A DNA stretch of 64,000 nucleotides from Prunus persica. Lineage: Eukaryota; Streptophyta; Magnoliopsida; Rosales; Rosaceae. This document shows positions 1-12,814 of this stretch, piece by piece (the first letter of the stretch is position 1; each line of letters starts with the position of its first letter). The translations under genes and the position numbers were made by a program. The stretch spans positions 9,360,505 to 9,424,504 of the forward strand of contig NC_034014.1 in assembly GCF_000346465.2 (NCBI RefSeq), given 5' to 3'. The notes beneath the pieces are model-generated. The model was not told the origin of the DNA and searched no databases. It saw nothing but the letters and a program-made list of their open reading frames with translations.

Positions 1-458
1 TCACAAGAGAAATATGGAAAAAAAAAAATTATTTGTTGGGGGATGGATGAGTACAAGTTTCAATGACACAGCCAATTTAGATCAAAAGTCTATGGGATTG
101 TGAGGGTTCTGCTAAATCTTGCAAATTAACCACATAATTCTAATATAAACTGTCGTTTTGGTGAATGATATAATTTCTTAATTGAGATCCGTAATTCGGC
201 ATAATGAATTATTCAGTTAACAGTCATAGAAAACAACAAAATAACCATTTATAATTGTATGCATGTTATTTGAATATCTTTAAGAGGAAACACAATTTAA
301 AATTTAGAAATGAGGGGCAATTATAAGAGCAGACTCCATAAATACTTATCTCTGATACTCATCAAATACAGACAATACATTCATGATATGGGGTTCCTCG
401 TATGACCATCAAAAGAAAAATTAATTGAATTCATTAACAGATGAAGGTCATAATTACC

Positions 459-1400
459 TGCTTGTTCTTGTTTACATTTTACCACCCGAAAACGGCGAGC
501 CTCTGAGAATCAACATCCTGCTCATTGCTGCAAAAGGCAATAAAGGAAAGTCATGAACCCATATCCAATATGAGAAGATGTTATTATGAAAACAAATCTC
601 ATTTTGGGTAGCCAGAGTTACAAGTAAAATGTCAATTTAAGAGAATAGATTTGAGCATTTACATAGTATGACGTGACTGCTCTTACATCATAGTCTGGTC
701 CAATTGCTTCCTTCACAACTTTCCCCAACTATAGTACACCAATAGTTCACCGCCACATACGAAGCATCCTCTTTCCTAACCCATACTTCTAAACTTGCAA
801 ATATAGTAATATACACACCTATGTACAATGTTTTTGTGAATGAATTATTCATCCATGCCTACATATGTTCTAAAATCCAACGAAATCTCCAACTAAATTT
901 ACATTTCGATGAAAATTAGTTATGATATTGCATTCAAATTGTGTCAAAAATACGTGAAATGTTGTTTCCTAAAATTTCTAAAAACAAACAAAATTAGGAA
1001 GCATGTTCCTGAAGCCTATTGTTCCATTACAAGAAGATTTTTTATACAAAGTAGAAGAAAAATATTTCAAACAACAACAAATCATGTTGCCGAAAAGCAA
1101 TAAGGAAAAAAAACCTAAAAAGCAAGAAAGTGTTTGTTTTTGTCAAAATTGGAAACAAAAACTTTATAAAAGTTGAGAGTAAGATGAATATGAAAATATG
1201 AAAAGGAAGCTGAGGCTGAGAGATTGTGATACCTGGTCATACATGGAGTGATTTAAGCCACGAAGTAAACCACTTTCTGATAAGCGAACGCCATTTTTAG
1301 TTTCAGAGAGAGCTCTGTGCGTTCTGGAAGTGCTACATCTTTGTCACTGGCCTCTACGCGCATCTGGGAAAGAGAAGCGGTTTGGATTATTTTGCCCCTG
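459..1400 (-). other. possible exons of a leftward-transcribed gene
   Basis: Not recognised. On the minus strand three stretches look like exons. One ends at 1233 with CAG|GTATCA. A 42-nt exon at 728-687 lies between TATAG and GTAAGA. A third begins near 527 or 520 after TTTTGCAG and ends at 459 before GTAATT. The first two join in frame and read ..GLNHSMYDQ then LGKVVKEAIGPDYD. The third would reach a stop at 481-479. No in-frame ATG was found in the first block, so its 5' end or the frame may be wrong. This could also be a spliced leader or a non-coding transcript. The splice signals and the protein-like middle exon are seen; the gene itself is inference. Confidence 0.3.
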
Positions 1401-1480
1401 AAGTATGAGGAAATGACAATGATGCCATTTCACCACGTTACTGTCATTTTTGTTTTTGTTTTTGTTTTTTTAGTACAAAT

Positions 1481-2026
1481 TAGGGATAGCAAAAATACCC
1501 GTAGGGGCGGGTCCTCGTCGGGTCTCCAACCCTAACAGGGGGAGATTTCGGGGTTAAATGAGTATCGGGTATGGGGATCCCCGAACTTGAAAAATCCTCG
1601 ACGGGTATGGGGAGGAGATGGTATTGGCTTCCCCATCCCTGAACCCGACCCGAAAATATATATGTTTATATTTAAATAAATAAATAAATATTTATAATAT
1701 TTATATTTAACCCTAAGTTAACTTCCCTCTCCTAATTCTTTCTAATTTTCTATGGAATCTCATATTGATGTGATTTTGAATAGTTGAGTTGAACTTTATA
1801 GTTAATTTGGATGTGTTGAATGATAATTTAATATGAAACTTAATGTTAAAATGTATGATAAATATTTTTTTATGCAAAAAAATCAGGGATTCGGGCCGGG
1901 TATGGGGGATAGTCCCCCGACGGGGGCGGGGATGGGGATGGGTTTGGGGGCGGGGGCGGGGATGGAGAGCAGGGATGGAAATGGTATTGTCATACCCGAT
2001 CCCTACCCGACCCGTTGTCATCCCTA
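1481..2026. mobile_element. hAT-type non-autonomous element (MITE)
   Basis: The element begins TAGGGATAGCAA and ends in the inverse of TAGGGATGACAA, so it has short terminal inverted repeats. It is flanked by a perfect 8-bp direct repeat GTACAAAT at 1473-1480 and 2027-2034. An 8-bp duplication with TAGGG.. ends is the signature of the hAT superfamily. The interior is G/C-rich at both ends (runs of GGGGCGGG) and AT-rich in the middle. It has no transposase, so it would need one in trans. Short ORFs inside, such as that at 1713-2060, look like chance. Confidence 0.8.
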
Positions 2027-2034
2027 GTACAAAT

Positions 2035-3564
2035 GATGGGGAGGGAGGTTTCACAAACAAACATTCATGAGTGATGACATAAATACCCGTCAGGTGGAGT
2101 TCTTATCAGATCCCCGACCCTAAGGGCGGGCACAGCATCCCTGAATTTTAATGGGAGAATATTTTGGGGAAAAATCAAGGGCGGGCACAGGATCCCTGAA
2201 TTTTAAAAATTCCTAGTCGAAGACATGTCGTAGATGGTATTGTTATCGTCATCCCATACTCGACCCGATAAGTAATATATTTATTTTTAATTAAATACTA
2301 GCCTCTCCGCACGCGCTTCCGCGCCTGAGAGAGGCTTTTTTGTTTTAAATTTAAATTTATTTTAGAATAAAAAAAGATAATGGGTACTTGTGTTCCATAA
2401 AAATAGGATCCATTATCTGATTTTTCTTTTAATTATAATTTTTAAAAATATGAAATAGTGTGAATTTACCATATTATCCTCATTTAATTAATCATTTCAA
2501 TTCTTAATGTTTGCATGAATCAAGGACATATTTGAAGTTTTTGAATATTTCACAATTCTCTGTCTTTTGCTTTATATATATAGATATAATATAATATACC
2601 CATGTATTATATTATGATATAATATAATCAATAACTATATAATATAATATTTATCAATAATGTTAAGGACACCAAATTTCTGTACTAAATTTAAGTTTCA
2701 AATAATGTGGCACGTGACACGTCATAAATATTTAATTAATCAAGTTCTAACTTCAATTATGATTAGTAAATTTTGTTTTACAAAGAAAAATTATAAAACT
2801 TAAAACTTAATTAATCAAAACCCTACTTCTAATCCTAAACGACCAAGCTTGCCTTCATACCAACTTTCCCACCATCACCAGACTTGCTACTCCACTACTA
2901 CTCCACTTCTCTACCACCGGCCATCGCTCCGTCGCACAACCATGATGACTGTTGCGCTGCCTTGCCGCACCGTATCTATAGCAACCATATTGGATTAAAA
3001 GTTCTTCATATTTTACCCTCTTCATACAAAATTTATGGGTTTTGCCACATGTTGTTGTTGGACTTGTTCATTTGGGTGAAGGGTATTAAAGCTTGCAATT
3101 CTTCAGCTTCTACGCCAAGCGGCCCCATCTTCTATTCATTTGGAACTATGACCATGTATATAGGCATATTAGCAACCTCGTGGCGTGGCAGGAATGAAAA
3201 CTGTGACAGCCCATCTCCAATTCCATTATGCATGATGAGACGGCCATGAGCCTGGAGGAGATTAGATGGTTGGGAATATGGTGGTGCTTTGATGGTTTGA
3301 TAACACAATCAATTTTGGGGTTTTTAGGTTACACTCGGTACTTCTTTTTTTTCTTCATAATTATTATATCAATTGATAAATTACTTTTTAACAAGAGATA
3401 ACACAACCCTGGTCTCAGCTGCTCACACCTCAAGGCACGATTGTTGATCAACAACATGCATAATGCTCATGGACTCACAAATATATGAAAAGATGATGAT
3501 TTGATCACTCATGGAGGCCAACAAGGAACAAACCATATGAATTTTCAATATGAACGGTCAAAAG

Positions 3565-3570
<6 letters not shown>
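2035..3570. other. intergenic; degraded repeat fragments
   Basis: No gene is supported here. 2080-2280 carries degraded text related to the hAT element to the left (a repeated GGGCGGGCACAG..ATCCCTGAATTTTA phrase). 2298-2332 has a short GC-rich stretch with CCTCTC and GAGAGG arms around CGCACGCGC, a pattern seen at ends of plant Helitrons, but no full element can be bounded. A 121-codon ORF at 2884-3249 has no recognisable domain. Confidence 0.4.

Positions 3571-3613
<43 letters not shown>
3571..3613. repeat. (TA)n microsatellite
   Basis: An uninterrupted run of alternating T and A of about 43 bases. It is likely polymorphic in length. No gene is next to it. Confidence 0.9.
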
Positions 3614-3615
<2 letters not shown>

Positions 3616-4107
3616 TCGTGATTTTCTTTTCAAAGTCACAAAGAACAAAGTGGCTGAAGTTACTTTCTTATTTTTCACGCTCAAGACAAGACTAGGTCAA
3701 AGACAAAAAGACCTTAAGCAAAAATGGGCTTTTGCATAAATAGTCTTCCTTTAAAACAAATAAAGTCACTTAACTAAATACCTAGCTGAAAAGATAAAAG
3801 AACCTTTTTATCGACACAAAGCCGTGCATAAATAAACACCAACTAAAGCGTATTAAATCATCGTTCAAAACTCACCGATGTCTGGCACTGAATTATGTAG
3901 GATTGAAACCATATATCAGCCCTATACATATGACAACCACTTTTGATGAACTTCCAAATGTGCAAATATGAATGCATGGATGCAAAACATACCTTGGCAT
4001 TGTCTTTGAGCCACATTGATCCAGGATTGCAAAATGTCACTTAAAAAATATATGTTACACTCAAAAACCTACTCTATGTTTTTGTAACAAGAAATTGCCA
4101 ATATACA

Positions 4108-5085
4108 AAAATGGTCCTAACAATCTCCCCTCTGGCATTTCCTATACAAGAACTCCAATTACAAAAGTTGGTCATAACAATGTCCCCCCTAAACGAATTA
4201 AAAGTGAATGAAAAGAATTCCTAACCAAAAAAAGAAAAAAGAAAAAAAAAAGACCACTTGCAATAGAGAAGGTAACCTGAATTCTGCACAACCAAAAATA
4301 ACCAGTAAAAAACATGTATGACTGGAAATATAATACGTAAGTAAAAGTTGAAGTCAGAATGTTTACTCCCCTTTTTTTGGATAGGCAATGGCAAACTTCC
4401 CTTCAAAGCAACAGCTACACCACAACAACAAAACAAACAAACTCCCCCTTAAATCAATAGCCACGGTTCTGGTTGCTAATTGAGGATTTTAGTCATTTTT
4501 TGGATTGTATGTGATTCTATCCAGATCAATTCAACATGTTGTTGTGTTTGGTCACTAGAGAAGATTTACCCATATTCGACACCATACGATATAAATAAAT
4601 AAAAAAGAAACAGAACTGCCAATATGGTCTAACCCAGTGAAAAAGAGTCTTGACTTGTAGACTAATGGTCTAAGGTTTGAATTTTGAACTCACATGACAT
4701 CTTGGTAGTGTGAGAAATCCTCATACCTCTTGTAATTTAGAGACTATCGCTTGTATTAAAAAAAAAGAAAAAAAGATAGGGTTTAGGCTTGTAGTGGTAA
4801 AGTCGAGTCCACGTAGGCTGAGGCTAGCGTAGGCTTGCGATTGAGTCCATCTATCATGCCTACTGCAACAAGCGTTTATGCCGCCCCAAAGACCCAATTA
4901 ATAATGTTCAAAGTCCTTGCTTTCTCTTGCACTTCACATTTTGTTTGAGTTCACTTTCAGTTTGTCCACGTTCATAGTTATTAGGTAACAAAAACAATAA
5001 AATAATATTTATAGCTATTAGAAGAAGCTAAACCCACTCTCTCTCAAATACTGCATGCCCAAGTAAAAGAGGCATGTACAGTACA
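4108..5085. repeat. segmental repeat, copy 1 (uninterrupted)
   Basis: This stretch recurs in order and orientation further right, in pieces: 4108-4760 matches about 15575-16304, 4780-5068 matches about 40737-41008, and 5071-5085 matches 42207-42221. Copy 1 is therefore an empty-site reference showing where later insertions entered copy 2. No coding region is evident. The ORF at 4221-4436 is low-complexity and lacks any domain. Confidence 0.8.
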
Positions 5086-6480
5086 TGTCTAATTTATTGC
5101 ATTTGACTAGGTCTTTAAATGATTGATTTATAAACTAAAGGTCATTACAGTAACCATATATACATATTGATAATCAAGAAAACCCAAGAAATTCCTTTTT
5201 AGTAACTACGTACCTATATATGTACACAACCCGGGTTTCATTTCATCCAAGGTACTCACTTTCTATTTACATATTTAATTTTTTCTCATTTTGCAATACC
5301 CATCTCGAATTACATACATGATAAAAGGACGAAATTAGAAATAATTTTCTAAAAGACAGGTGGAGTCTGCACGCTAATTTTTGTTAAGCGGAGTGGATGG
5401 AGTTAAATGTTTAGGATGGAGTGAGCTAATTTTGTTAGGACTATGTGTGAGCTTTCTAAAAATCAGCACTATAATTCGTTATTTTCAAAATCTTAGACCT
5501 TAGCTTCAGCCCTTGGTGGTAATCTCTGGTCAGGTAAAGCCTGTCCAGCTGCAACGTAGCTCAACATTTATATAATGTCTCTTAAAGTTATACAAGGAGT
5601 CTTAAGAAATCTTGCAAGTTGATAAGGTTATTGCCAAAATATGAAACTTTACAAGACGTACGCATGGCCATTGGCCTGCCTCTAAAAGGGGATTAATTTC
5701 CTATTCCACTCCTGTTTATATATAGGATCTACCTTTAATTCCAAGTGTACGTGATTGACCCTTTGCAATTTGTCGGCAGTCAATCCATCGAAACCATAAA
5801 TTAAATAGATTTGTAAATACTCTTTTTAAATTGGAACATCTCTACTCCTATAAACTAAAATTATCAACATAGTTAGTAAAATAAGAGACGGGTATAATAC
5901 ATATGTAAAAATGATTAGGCAAATTTCTTAAAAACCCACGGTGAAAAATTAGGCTATTATATAAGAATTTAAATTTTGTTATTTATAATATTATTTTTTT
6001 TCAATAGTACTTGCAAAATACATATAAAATGTGTGAATAATACATTTGCATTAAAAAAATGTGCATTTTTGTATTTTTAGAATTATATGGAAAACAAAAA
6101 TATCTTTAAAAGAAAGTAAGCATACATATAATACATGAATTTGCTAACTAGGGTTATCAAAATGGCAGATGCATTGATGTATAGTAACTTTAGGTTTTAG
6201 CCACAAAAAAACTTTCACTTTTGGAAAAAGCCAATTTTTTTAAAAAAAGACAGAAAAACCCCTAAACTTTCAAATCAAAGACATGCAAATGTAAAGAATT
6301 CCTTAAGAAATCCAAAAATAATAAAGACATTTTTGTTCATTTTGGTTTTTAAAAAAATATTTCTCTCTCCTTTAACCTTTTCCAAAGAAGAATAAGTTTG
6401 TGTGGAATTAACACATGTACGCCAAGGTATACTGACCAATATTTAGATTAATTTTAGGGCTAGCTAAAATCTGACTTTTT
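5086..6480. other. intergenic, AT-rich
   Basis: Nothing recognisable as a gene or bounded element. The last few hundred bases are the distal 5' flank of the root-cap domain gene. Confidence 0.5.
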
Positions 6481-6487
6481 GAGTGCC

Positions 6488-6493
6488 CACGTG
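6488..6493. promoter_or_regulatory. G-box (CACGTG) in the root-cap gene promoter
   Basis: CACGTG sits 155 bases upstream of the start codon, in the context CCCACGTGTG, which fits an ABA-response (ABRE) type G-box. bZIP and bHLH factors bind this core. The LEA-related family of the downstream gene makes ABA or stress control plausible, but that is inference. Confidence 0.45.
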
Positions 6494-6573
6494 TGAGAGA
6501 ACAAGTGGAGTGGAAAATAAAGAACACCTTTACGTTTAGTGTGAGCAAGATGGAGTTTGATATTTTCAAGACC

Positions 6574-6583
6574 TTATAAAAGG
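6574..6583 (+). promoter_or_regulatory. TATA box of the root-cap gene
   Basis: TTATAAAAGG lies about 70 bases before the ATG at 6648. This leaves a short 5' leader of about 35-45 bases, normal for plant genes. Confidence 0.65.
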
Positions 6584-6647
6584 GGAGGCCACCATCAATA
6601 GCAATCATAATCACGAAGCTCAAAAACACACATACAATCAGCACCGA

Positions 6648-8485
6648 ATGGCTCAAGCTGTGGTACGCTTAGGTGTGTTTTTGGTCATCCTCTTGATGCT
6701 TGTTGCGGCAGAGGCAGCAACTTCTCATCCAAAGCCTAAGAAAGTCAAGTGCCAAGACAAAAAGTTCTACAAGTGTTACCACAAAGACCTCTATTGCCCT
6801 GCATCATGCCCCCGCACTTGTGTTGTGGATTGTAAGAAATGCAAACCAGTTTGTAAGGCGCCACCGCCGCCGCCACCACCTCCACCGCCGCCACCAAGAC
6901 ATAGGCACCCTCCGCCGCCTCCAAAGAATTATCATCGTTCACCCCCTCCGCCTCCAAAGGCGTACCCCTCACCACCACCTCCACCTTCAGTTGTTCCTAC
7001 TCCCCCTCCTTCCACTACCACTCCACCTCCACCCCCTACTTCTACTCCTTCATCTCCACCACCTCCTGCTTCCACGCCATCACCTCCACCACCCACTACT
7101 TCTACACCACCTTCCTCATATCCTCCACCTCCCCCTTCTTCAGAGACCTCTGGAGAGCAGAGAAAATGCAAGAACAAGAACTACCCTCATTGTTATGGCC
7201 TAGAGCATACATGTCCTAGTGCTTGCCCTGAGCAATGTGAAGTTGACTGCGTCACATGCAGTCCTGTTTGCAGTAAGTTCACAAAACCTATTGTTTATGT
7301 AATTTATTAGAATGTGATTTCCACTAACCCCTTTCTTTTTCCTACAATAATACGATTATACGACCATACAGTTAATGTGTTAATTGTATGACAATTATCA
7401 ATTGCTACATCCTATATCAGCTAAAGTTGTCTAAAAATGTGACCCCTTTAAAAAATTTATTCTTTTTCATAAACATATCTAGCCAAGCTTTTATATTTAT
7501 TTATTTTGTGTACAAATTTATTTATTTATTGTGTGCACAAGTAGTTTATAATGATTTTTGTGAAATTACTCTTTTGTCATAATGATTTAAATCATAACTC
7601 TGGAAGAAATAATTAGAATGGATTTTGATGAATCTGGGTTTATAGTAAACTTAGTCACATAATTAACTGATAATTACACACCACTAATATATGTGAGAAT
7701 ATAATATTGCAGACTGCAACAGGCCAGGGGCTGTGTGTCAAGACCCCAGATTTATTGGTGGTGATGGAATAACCTTCTACTTCCACGGCAAGAAAGACCA
7801 AGACTTCTGCATAGTTTCTGATTCAAATCTCCACATCAACGCCCACTTCATTGGCAAGAGAAACCAAAACATGAAGAGGGACTTCACTTGGGTACAGTCT
7901 CTAGGGATCCTCTTTGGAAACCACAAACTCTTCATCGGTGCCAAAACCACGTCAATTTGGGATGACTCCAATGACCGTCTCTCCTTATCCATCGACGGCG
8001 AACCCATAAACCTCCTGGACAGCGAAGGTGCTAACTGGCAATCAATCTTATCACCAGGAGCACTCAGCATCACAAGGACGAAAAACACAAATTCGATAGA
8101 AATCGAAGCTGAAGGGAACTTCAAGATCAAAGCAGTGGTGGTGCCTATAACAGAAAAGGACTCCAAGATCCATAAATATGGGGTTACGCAAGAGGATTGC
8201 TTTGCTCATCTTGACTTGAGCTTCAAGTTTTATGCCCTAAGTGGGGAAGTGAATGGTGTTTTGGGCCAAACATATGCAAGCAACTACGTGAGTAGGGTTA
8301 AGATGGGTGTGGTGATGCCTGTTTTGGGTGGGGACAAAGAATTTGCATCCTCTAGTATCTTTGCCTCTGATTGTGCTGTTTCAAGGTTTAGTGGGGAATT
8401 TGTTAAGACCAACTCTTCAGAGAGCTTGGAGTATATGAATTGTGCTAGTGGGAAGGATGGCCGTGGAGTTGTTTGTAAGAGGTGA
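6648..8485 (+). CDS. secreted Cys/Pro-rich protein with Root_cap (LEA-related) domain
   Basis: Two exons, 6648-7272 and 7713-8485, joined in frame across a GTAAGT..TTGCAG intron, give 465 residues. Residues 1-24 are a signal peptide (VFLVILLMLVAAEAA), so the product should enter the secretory pathway. Next come a cysteine-rich segment (about 28-70, repeated C-x3-C), a long proline-rich linker of poly-P and SP blocks (about 73-165) and a second cysteine-rich repeat (about 172-210). Exon 2 encodes the conserved domain with CQDPRF..GGDGITFYFHG, a central WVQSLGI, and DCFAHLDLSF near the end. This order matches the plant Root_cap/LEA-related family (Pfam Root_cap). The proline linker resembles extensin-like wall proteins, so a wall or mucilage location is likely. 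Biochemical function is unknown in the family. No breaks seen. Confidence 0.88.
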
Positions 8486-8514
8486 TTGAATATCTCTTGG
8501 AGTACTATTGATAT

Positions 8515-8532
8515 ATGTAATAAATAATAAAG
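8515..8532 (+). terminator. poly(A) signal of the root-cap gene
   Basis: AATAAATAATAAAG lies about 35 bases after the stop codon, a good near-upstream element for plant 3' end formation. Confidence 0.5.
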
Positions 8533-8539
8533 ACCAAGA

Positions 8540-9399
8540 CTCATGAAATGTTATGTCTGGCTCTAGCAGTTTCAATTGATATTGGTGTAATATTAGTCAT
8601 GTATTGTTGATTTCTATAAACTCAAGTTGTTATTACGTGCGAAATTATTAGCATAATTTTTTATGTGCTTCTTAACACAACTAAAAGAAATAAGTTATAT
8701 TTATCTTAATGGCGGATCCCAATTTGGAACCTCTACTTGGATGTTCTCTACCATAATCTGCTTGACTTTTGTTGTTTACGTGTCACCTAATTTAAATTTC
8801 ATCCCAAACCAAAAGATTGGGTTGACTCATTAGGTTTTATAAAGAAAAACCGAAATGGTTCACATCAAACTACATATCTTCATTACTCAATTTAATTTTC
8901 CTTCAATCTTCACCATAACCACAAGATATTCCTACTCTATTCCAAGATCAAAATATGATGGGTTTACAAGAAAGAAAGCATATGAAAATTAAATATGAGA
9001 CTAAAATTCATCTATCTGATTGATGGATCATAAAACAATTCATGGTTCGGGTAATTATTAAGAATAGGAAGGGATAACCGAATTGAGTTCATGGATTAAA
9101 CTAGGTCAGGTTACAGACCAATAAATTATTTTTCTATTCGAAACCCATTCAAAAGAAGGGTCAGTGTACGAGAAATCAAATAATACATAAATGATAGAAG
9201 CCTCGAACGTTCAGAAAATGTTATGAGGTGTTCGAAAATGGTTGAAGTAGTTGAATAGGAGGATCACTATGACTATAGCCCTTGGTAAATTTACCAAAGA
9301 CAAAAATAATTTATTTGATATTATGGATGACTAGTTACGGAGGGACCGTTTCGTTTTTGTAGGTTGGTTTGGCCTATTGCTCCCATTAGTCAAAATTTA
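8540..9399. other. intergenic
   Basis: No gene or bounded repeat recognised. AT-rich with no long ORF. Confidence 0.5.
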
Positions 9400-9853
9400 G
9401 GGTTGTTAGGTTCAATGGTTCCTGAATTTTGACACAATTCGCATTTTGATCCCTCAATTTCCAAAATCGTTCCCATGGTCCTTCAACTTTAGTTTCGTTA
9501 GGACAAATGGTCTTGCCGTCAATTTTGTTAACTTTTTCTGTCACTATTGAGGGTCAAAATCGAAAATTAGTTCACTCCCGAGTAAATTAAAAATATTTAG
9601 ATGGTGAAAGGAATATTCAGAAGGTTTTTAGTTTTTATTTTTTGGGAGAAAGGAATATTCATACAGTGGAAATTAAAAATAATACAAAAAGACCATTTTG
9701 CCCCTCCATTTAACGGAAAAGATAACAAAATTCATGGCATGACCATTTATCCTAACAAAACTGAAGTTGAAGGACCACGGGAACAATTTTGAAAATTGAG
9801 GAACTAAAATGCAAATAAGGTCAAAGTTCAAGGACCATTAGACCTAAGATCCC
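9400..9853. mobile_element. fold-back element with ~150-bp inverted arms (MULE-like MITE)
   Basis: The left arm starts GGGTTGTTAGGTTCAATGG. The reverse complement of the right arm starts GGGATCTTAGGTCTAATGG, and similarity continues for roughly 150 bases each side. Flanks CAAAATTTA and AAAACCTAA may be a decayed 9-bp target duplication, as made by Mutator-like elements. There is no coding capacity. The small ORF at 9601-9792 falls across the element. Confidence 0.65.
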
Positions 9854-10130
9854 AAAACCTAATAAAGGTCATAAGCAATCTTCAGTGGTTTCTCATATGA
9901 TAAGCAAATATAATTTTTATTGCATTTCTTTTCGGACAAATAGGGCTTGGTTCTTCCGAAAAGAAAAAAATAGGGCTTGGTTCATGGTCTCTCCTTTCCA
10001 TTTTTATTTTGGAAGATGGTCTATCACTCTAAAACCGTTTCTTTTTTTGTTACATAAGCCTAAAGCCCAAAAAGCTAAACCAACCATCAGTGCTTATACA
10101 AACGATCCAATCCAAAGCAAAAACTCATAA

Positions 10131-11130
10131 GCCCCGTTTGGTGGACCAAATTGGATTGATTAGGATAAGACTTGGAATGTTGGATTGGGCTGGACTTTAA
10201 GTCCTCTGAGTTGTTCGGAAATGCTATAAGAGCATCTCCAATAGTAGTAGCAAACAAAACTCTTCAAATTGAAGTTTGTTAACCTACGTGGCAATTTGAA
10301 AAGCCTTATTTGCTATTTGAATAAAATTTAATCAAACAGACTCTTCAATTCAATTAATGCAATATCATGGAAAAGAATGAAAAATATGAAAACATGTGAA
10401 AAATGTCTATGTATTTATTATATGAAAAGAGAAAAAAAAAAAAAAACAACATGTTTTTAACATTTTCAAGGTAGGTTTTGTTTTTCCAAAATAAAATTAA
10501 ATGTTTGAAGAGCCAAAGTCAACTTATCAGTCCTGAAGAGAGAGAAAGAGGTTGTAGCTTTGATGACTGAGGTTGAAGAGGCTATTGGAGAGAGTTTTTT
10601 TATGTGGCTCACCTATTTTAGAATTCCAAAGATGTTGAAGAGGCTGTTGGAAATGCCCTAATGAGGGTGTTGTGGGAGGGGTTCAATCCCACTATCCAAC
10701 AAGAGAAAGAAAATATTGGACTTGAACCTTTTCTATAATTGAATAGTTAGATTGAACCCCCTCACCAAAATACCTCTCATTATAGAAGCCCCCTGAGTTG
10801 ATTGGTAGATCAATAAGCAACACTAGACTAGACTTAAGTCCATTGTGCTGTTTGGTACAAGACTATACTGGACTGCATTGGACTTGAATATTTTTTATAA
10901 TTTTTTTTTTTGTGTTTATTCAATATAAAAAATAATTAATTTTATGAAAAAAACATGCGCACATAATTTAAAGTGAGAAAGCCCCATCACATACTACTTA
11001 TTTGCTTTTACCCCACCACAGTAAAACATGTCCAAATATAACAAAGTAAAAACTCACCAATCCAATCCGGATTGGACCTATGTCCAATTATTTGGACTCA
11101 TCTAGTCCAATCTAGCCCACCATGGGGTCA
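10131..11130. mobile_element. PIF/Harbinger-like non-autonomous element
   Basis: It begins GCCCCGTTTGGTGGACC and ends near the inverse of GACCCCATGGTGGGC, decayed inverted ends of the type GGCCCCGTTTGG. TAA is present directly on both sides, the target duplication expected for PIF/Harbinger. The interior repeats the theme of the end (GTTTGGTA.. near 10850), which suggests internal rearrangement. No transposase. Confidence 0.55.
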
Positions 11131-12045
11131 TAATTCATACTCTTAGAAATGTTAGTTGATAGATGATACTTTTTTTGTGTGTGGAGAAATTCTAGGATTG
11201 CATTCATAATTTAGCAACAAAAAAAAAACCACTGGCCACAAAGGGCCAATACAAACTAGCCATGAAGGGTCATTACAATAACAGAGCGATCTAACATTAA
11301 AAGTAAGACAATCAGATGTTCCTCCCGTAACGATCAGGCATGATTGAAAAAACTCTGGCGTATGCATCCCAACTAAGATTGCAAACTCAAAATAATTATA
11401 AAAAAAAGATAAAACTTGAAAAAACTAAGGCATAACAATACAAATAAAACTCTTACAAAGGAGAGAGGAAAAGCTCTCACAAAGGGGAGGTGGAAAGCTC
11501 TCACAAAAGGAGAGGTGAAAACTGCATAGAGAACTCAAAGAGCCTTTGCGACTTATTCCAAATATAAAGAAATCACAAAAAGAATGGTGGTGGAAATCCA
11601 ATGCCGAAATGCATGTGGAGATCCAACAATGAGACGTAACTGCCTGTGATGGTTGGATAAAAATCATAACAAAACGAAGACAAATAGAGGAAACCTTCTG
11701 TCTCTGCAAATGAAGGAAGAGTATAAAGGAGGAAGAGAAGAGGGGAAAGGGGAAGGGAGGAAGAACAGTGGCTTCCTCCCGCTCAAAGTGAAAATGGATG
11801 TAAGAGTGTTTTTTAGGAGAGAGAGAGGGGGCTAGAGTTTCTTTGGAGGTTTACGCACTCATTGATTGTTTGTTGATAGATGATATTTAAGCTGCAAAAC
11901 TTCACTAATACTATAATTATTACTAGTTCTTTGGCACACGCTCCAATTGAATTTTTTTTTTTACTTGTGATATATAACTTTTTTTTAATATTCAACAGGT
12001 TTGAAGGTAGTTATTTTTTTATTTATGGACAACTGTAGTACTGCT
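11131..12045. other. intergenic
   Basis: No supported gene. The region at 11450-11835 is purine-rich with GA runs and gives chance ORFs on both strands. Confidence 0.45.
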
Positions 12046-12049
12046 CCTA

Positions 12050-12495
12050 ATATTAATTTGCTAGTTTCAACATATCCAAAGTAGATATTAATCGACCACT
12101 ATATAATATTATAATATTATTTTTATAACATATATTATTCTTATTCAATAGTATGTGAGAATTATTTGTATAATACGTGAATTTTGTGTGTCTTATTGTA
12201 AATTTTGTAAAAAATACGTGTATTAAATATTAGAAATACGTATGTACATGTACAATAGGACTATTCCACATTTCCCTTTTTAAAAATGTGAGACGTGTGT
12301 AGATCATGAATGTACTATTAAAAAATATGTACGTACGTATATAATAGAGTATTAAACGTGAAAGTACTAAATTCTTTATGCGGGTAATAACTCTGAAAAA
12401 GTAAAAAATTAAAAGGGGGCAATAGAGACTCGGGTAATGGCCTAATAGTAATGGATAACTACTTTTATCCATAAACGAAAATCCCGGAAAAAAAT
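12050..12495. repeat. direct repeat, copy 1 (~445 bp)
   Basis: From the TTAATTTGCTAGTTTCAACA phrase onward this segment matches 13190-13640 with point changes, in the same orientation. Neither copy encodes a domain. The ORFs at 12230-12472 and 13454-13732 on the minus strand are the same sequence in both copies, shared through duplication. Confidence 0.75.
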
Positions 12496-12814
12496 TAAAG
12501 TAAAAAAATTATCGTAGTATATATATATAAATAAATATATAAATGTTTGGTGATGTGTTCAAGAAAAACATGATTATATTTGGTGGTACGATTATGTTTC
12601 GTGATATGATTATATTTGGTGATATGATATGTTGTTCAACTTATTTATATATATATAATTGTTGTATTAATAATTGACACAAATTAATGTGCTAATCATC
12701 CAATTATAAACTAGGAATGAGTAAAGAAAAGTAAATTAAATGAAAAAAATTATATATGTGATTTAAGTGATATAATCATAATCCTAAACTCTTATTTATT
12801 CATAATTATATATG

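Noticed and set aside
2884..3249. 121-codon ORF
   Set aside because: No domain, no splice context and nothing conserved that I can recognise.
6700..7203. Second long frame overlapping the root-cap gene
   Set aside because: It is the +1 frame of a proline-rich repeat region and encodes only His/Leu-rich low complexity.
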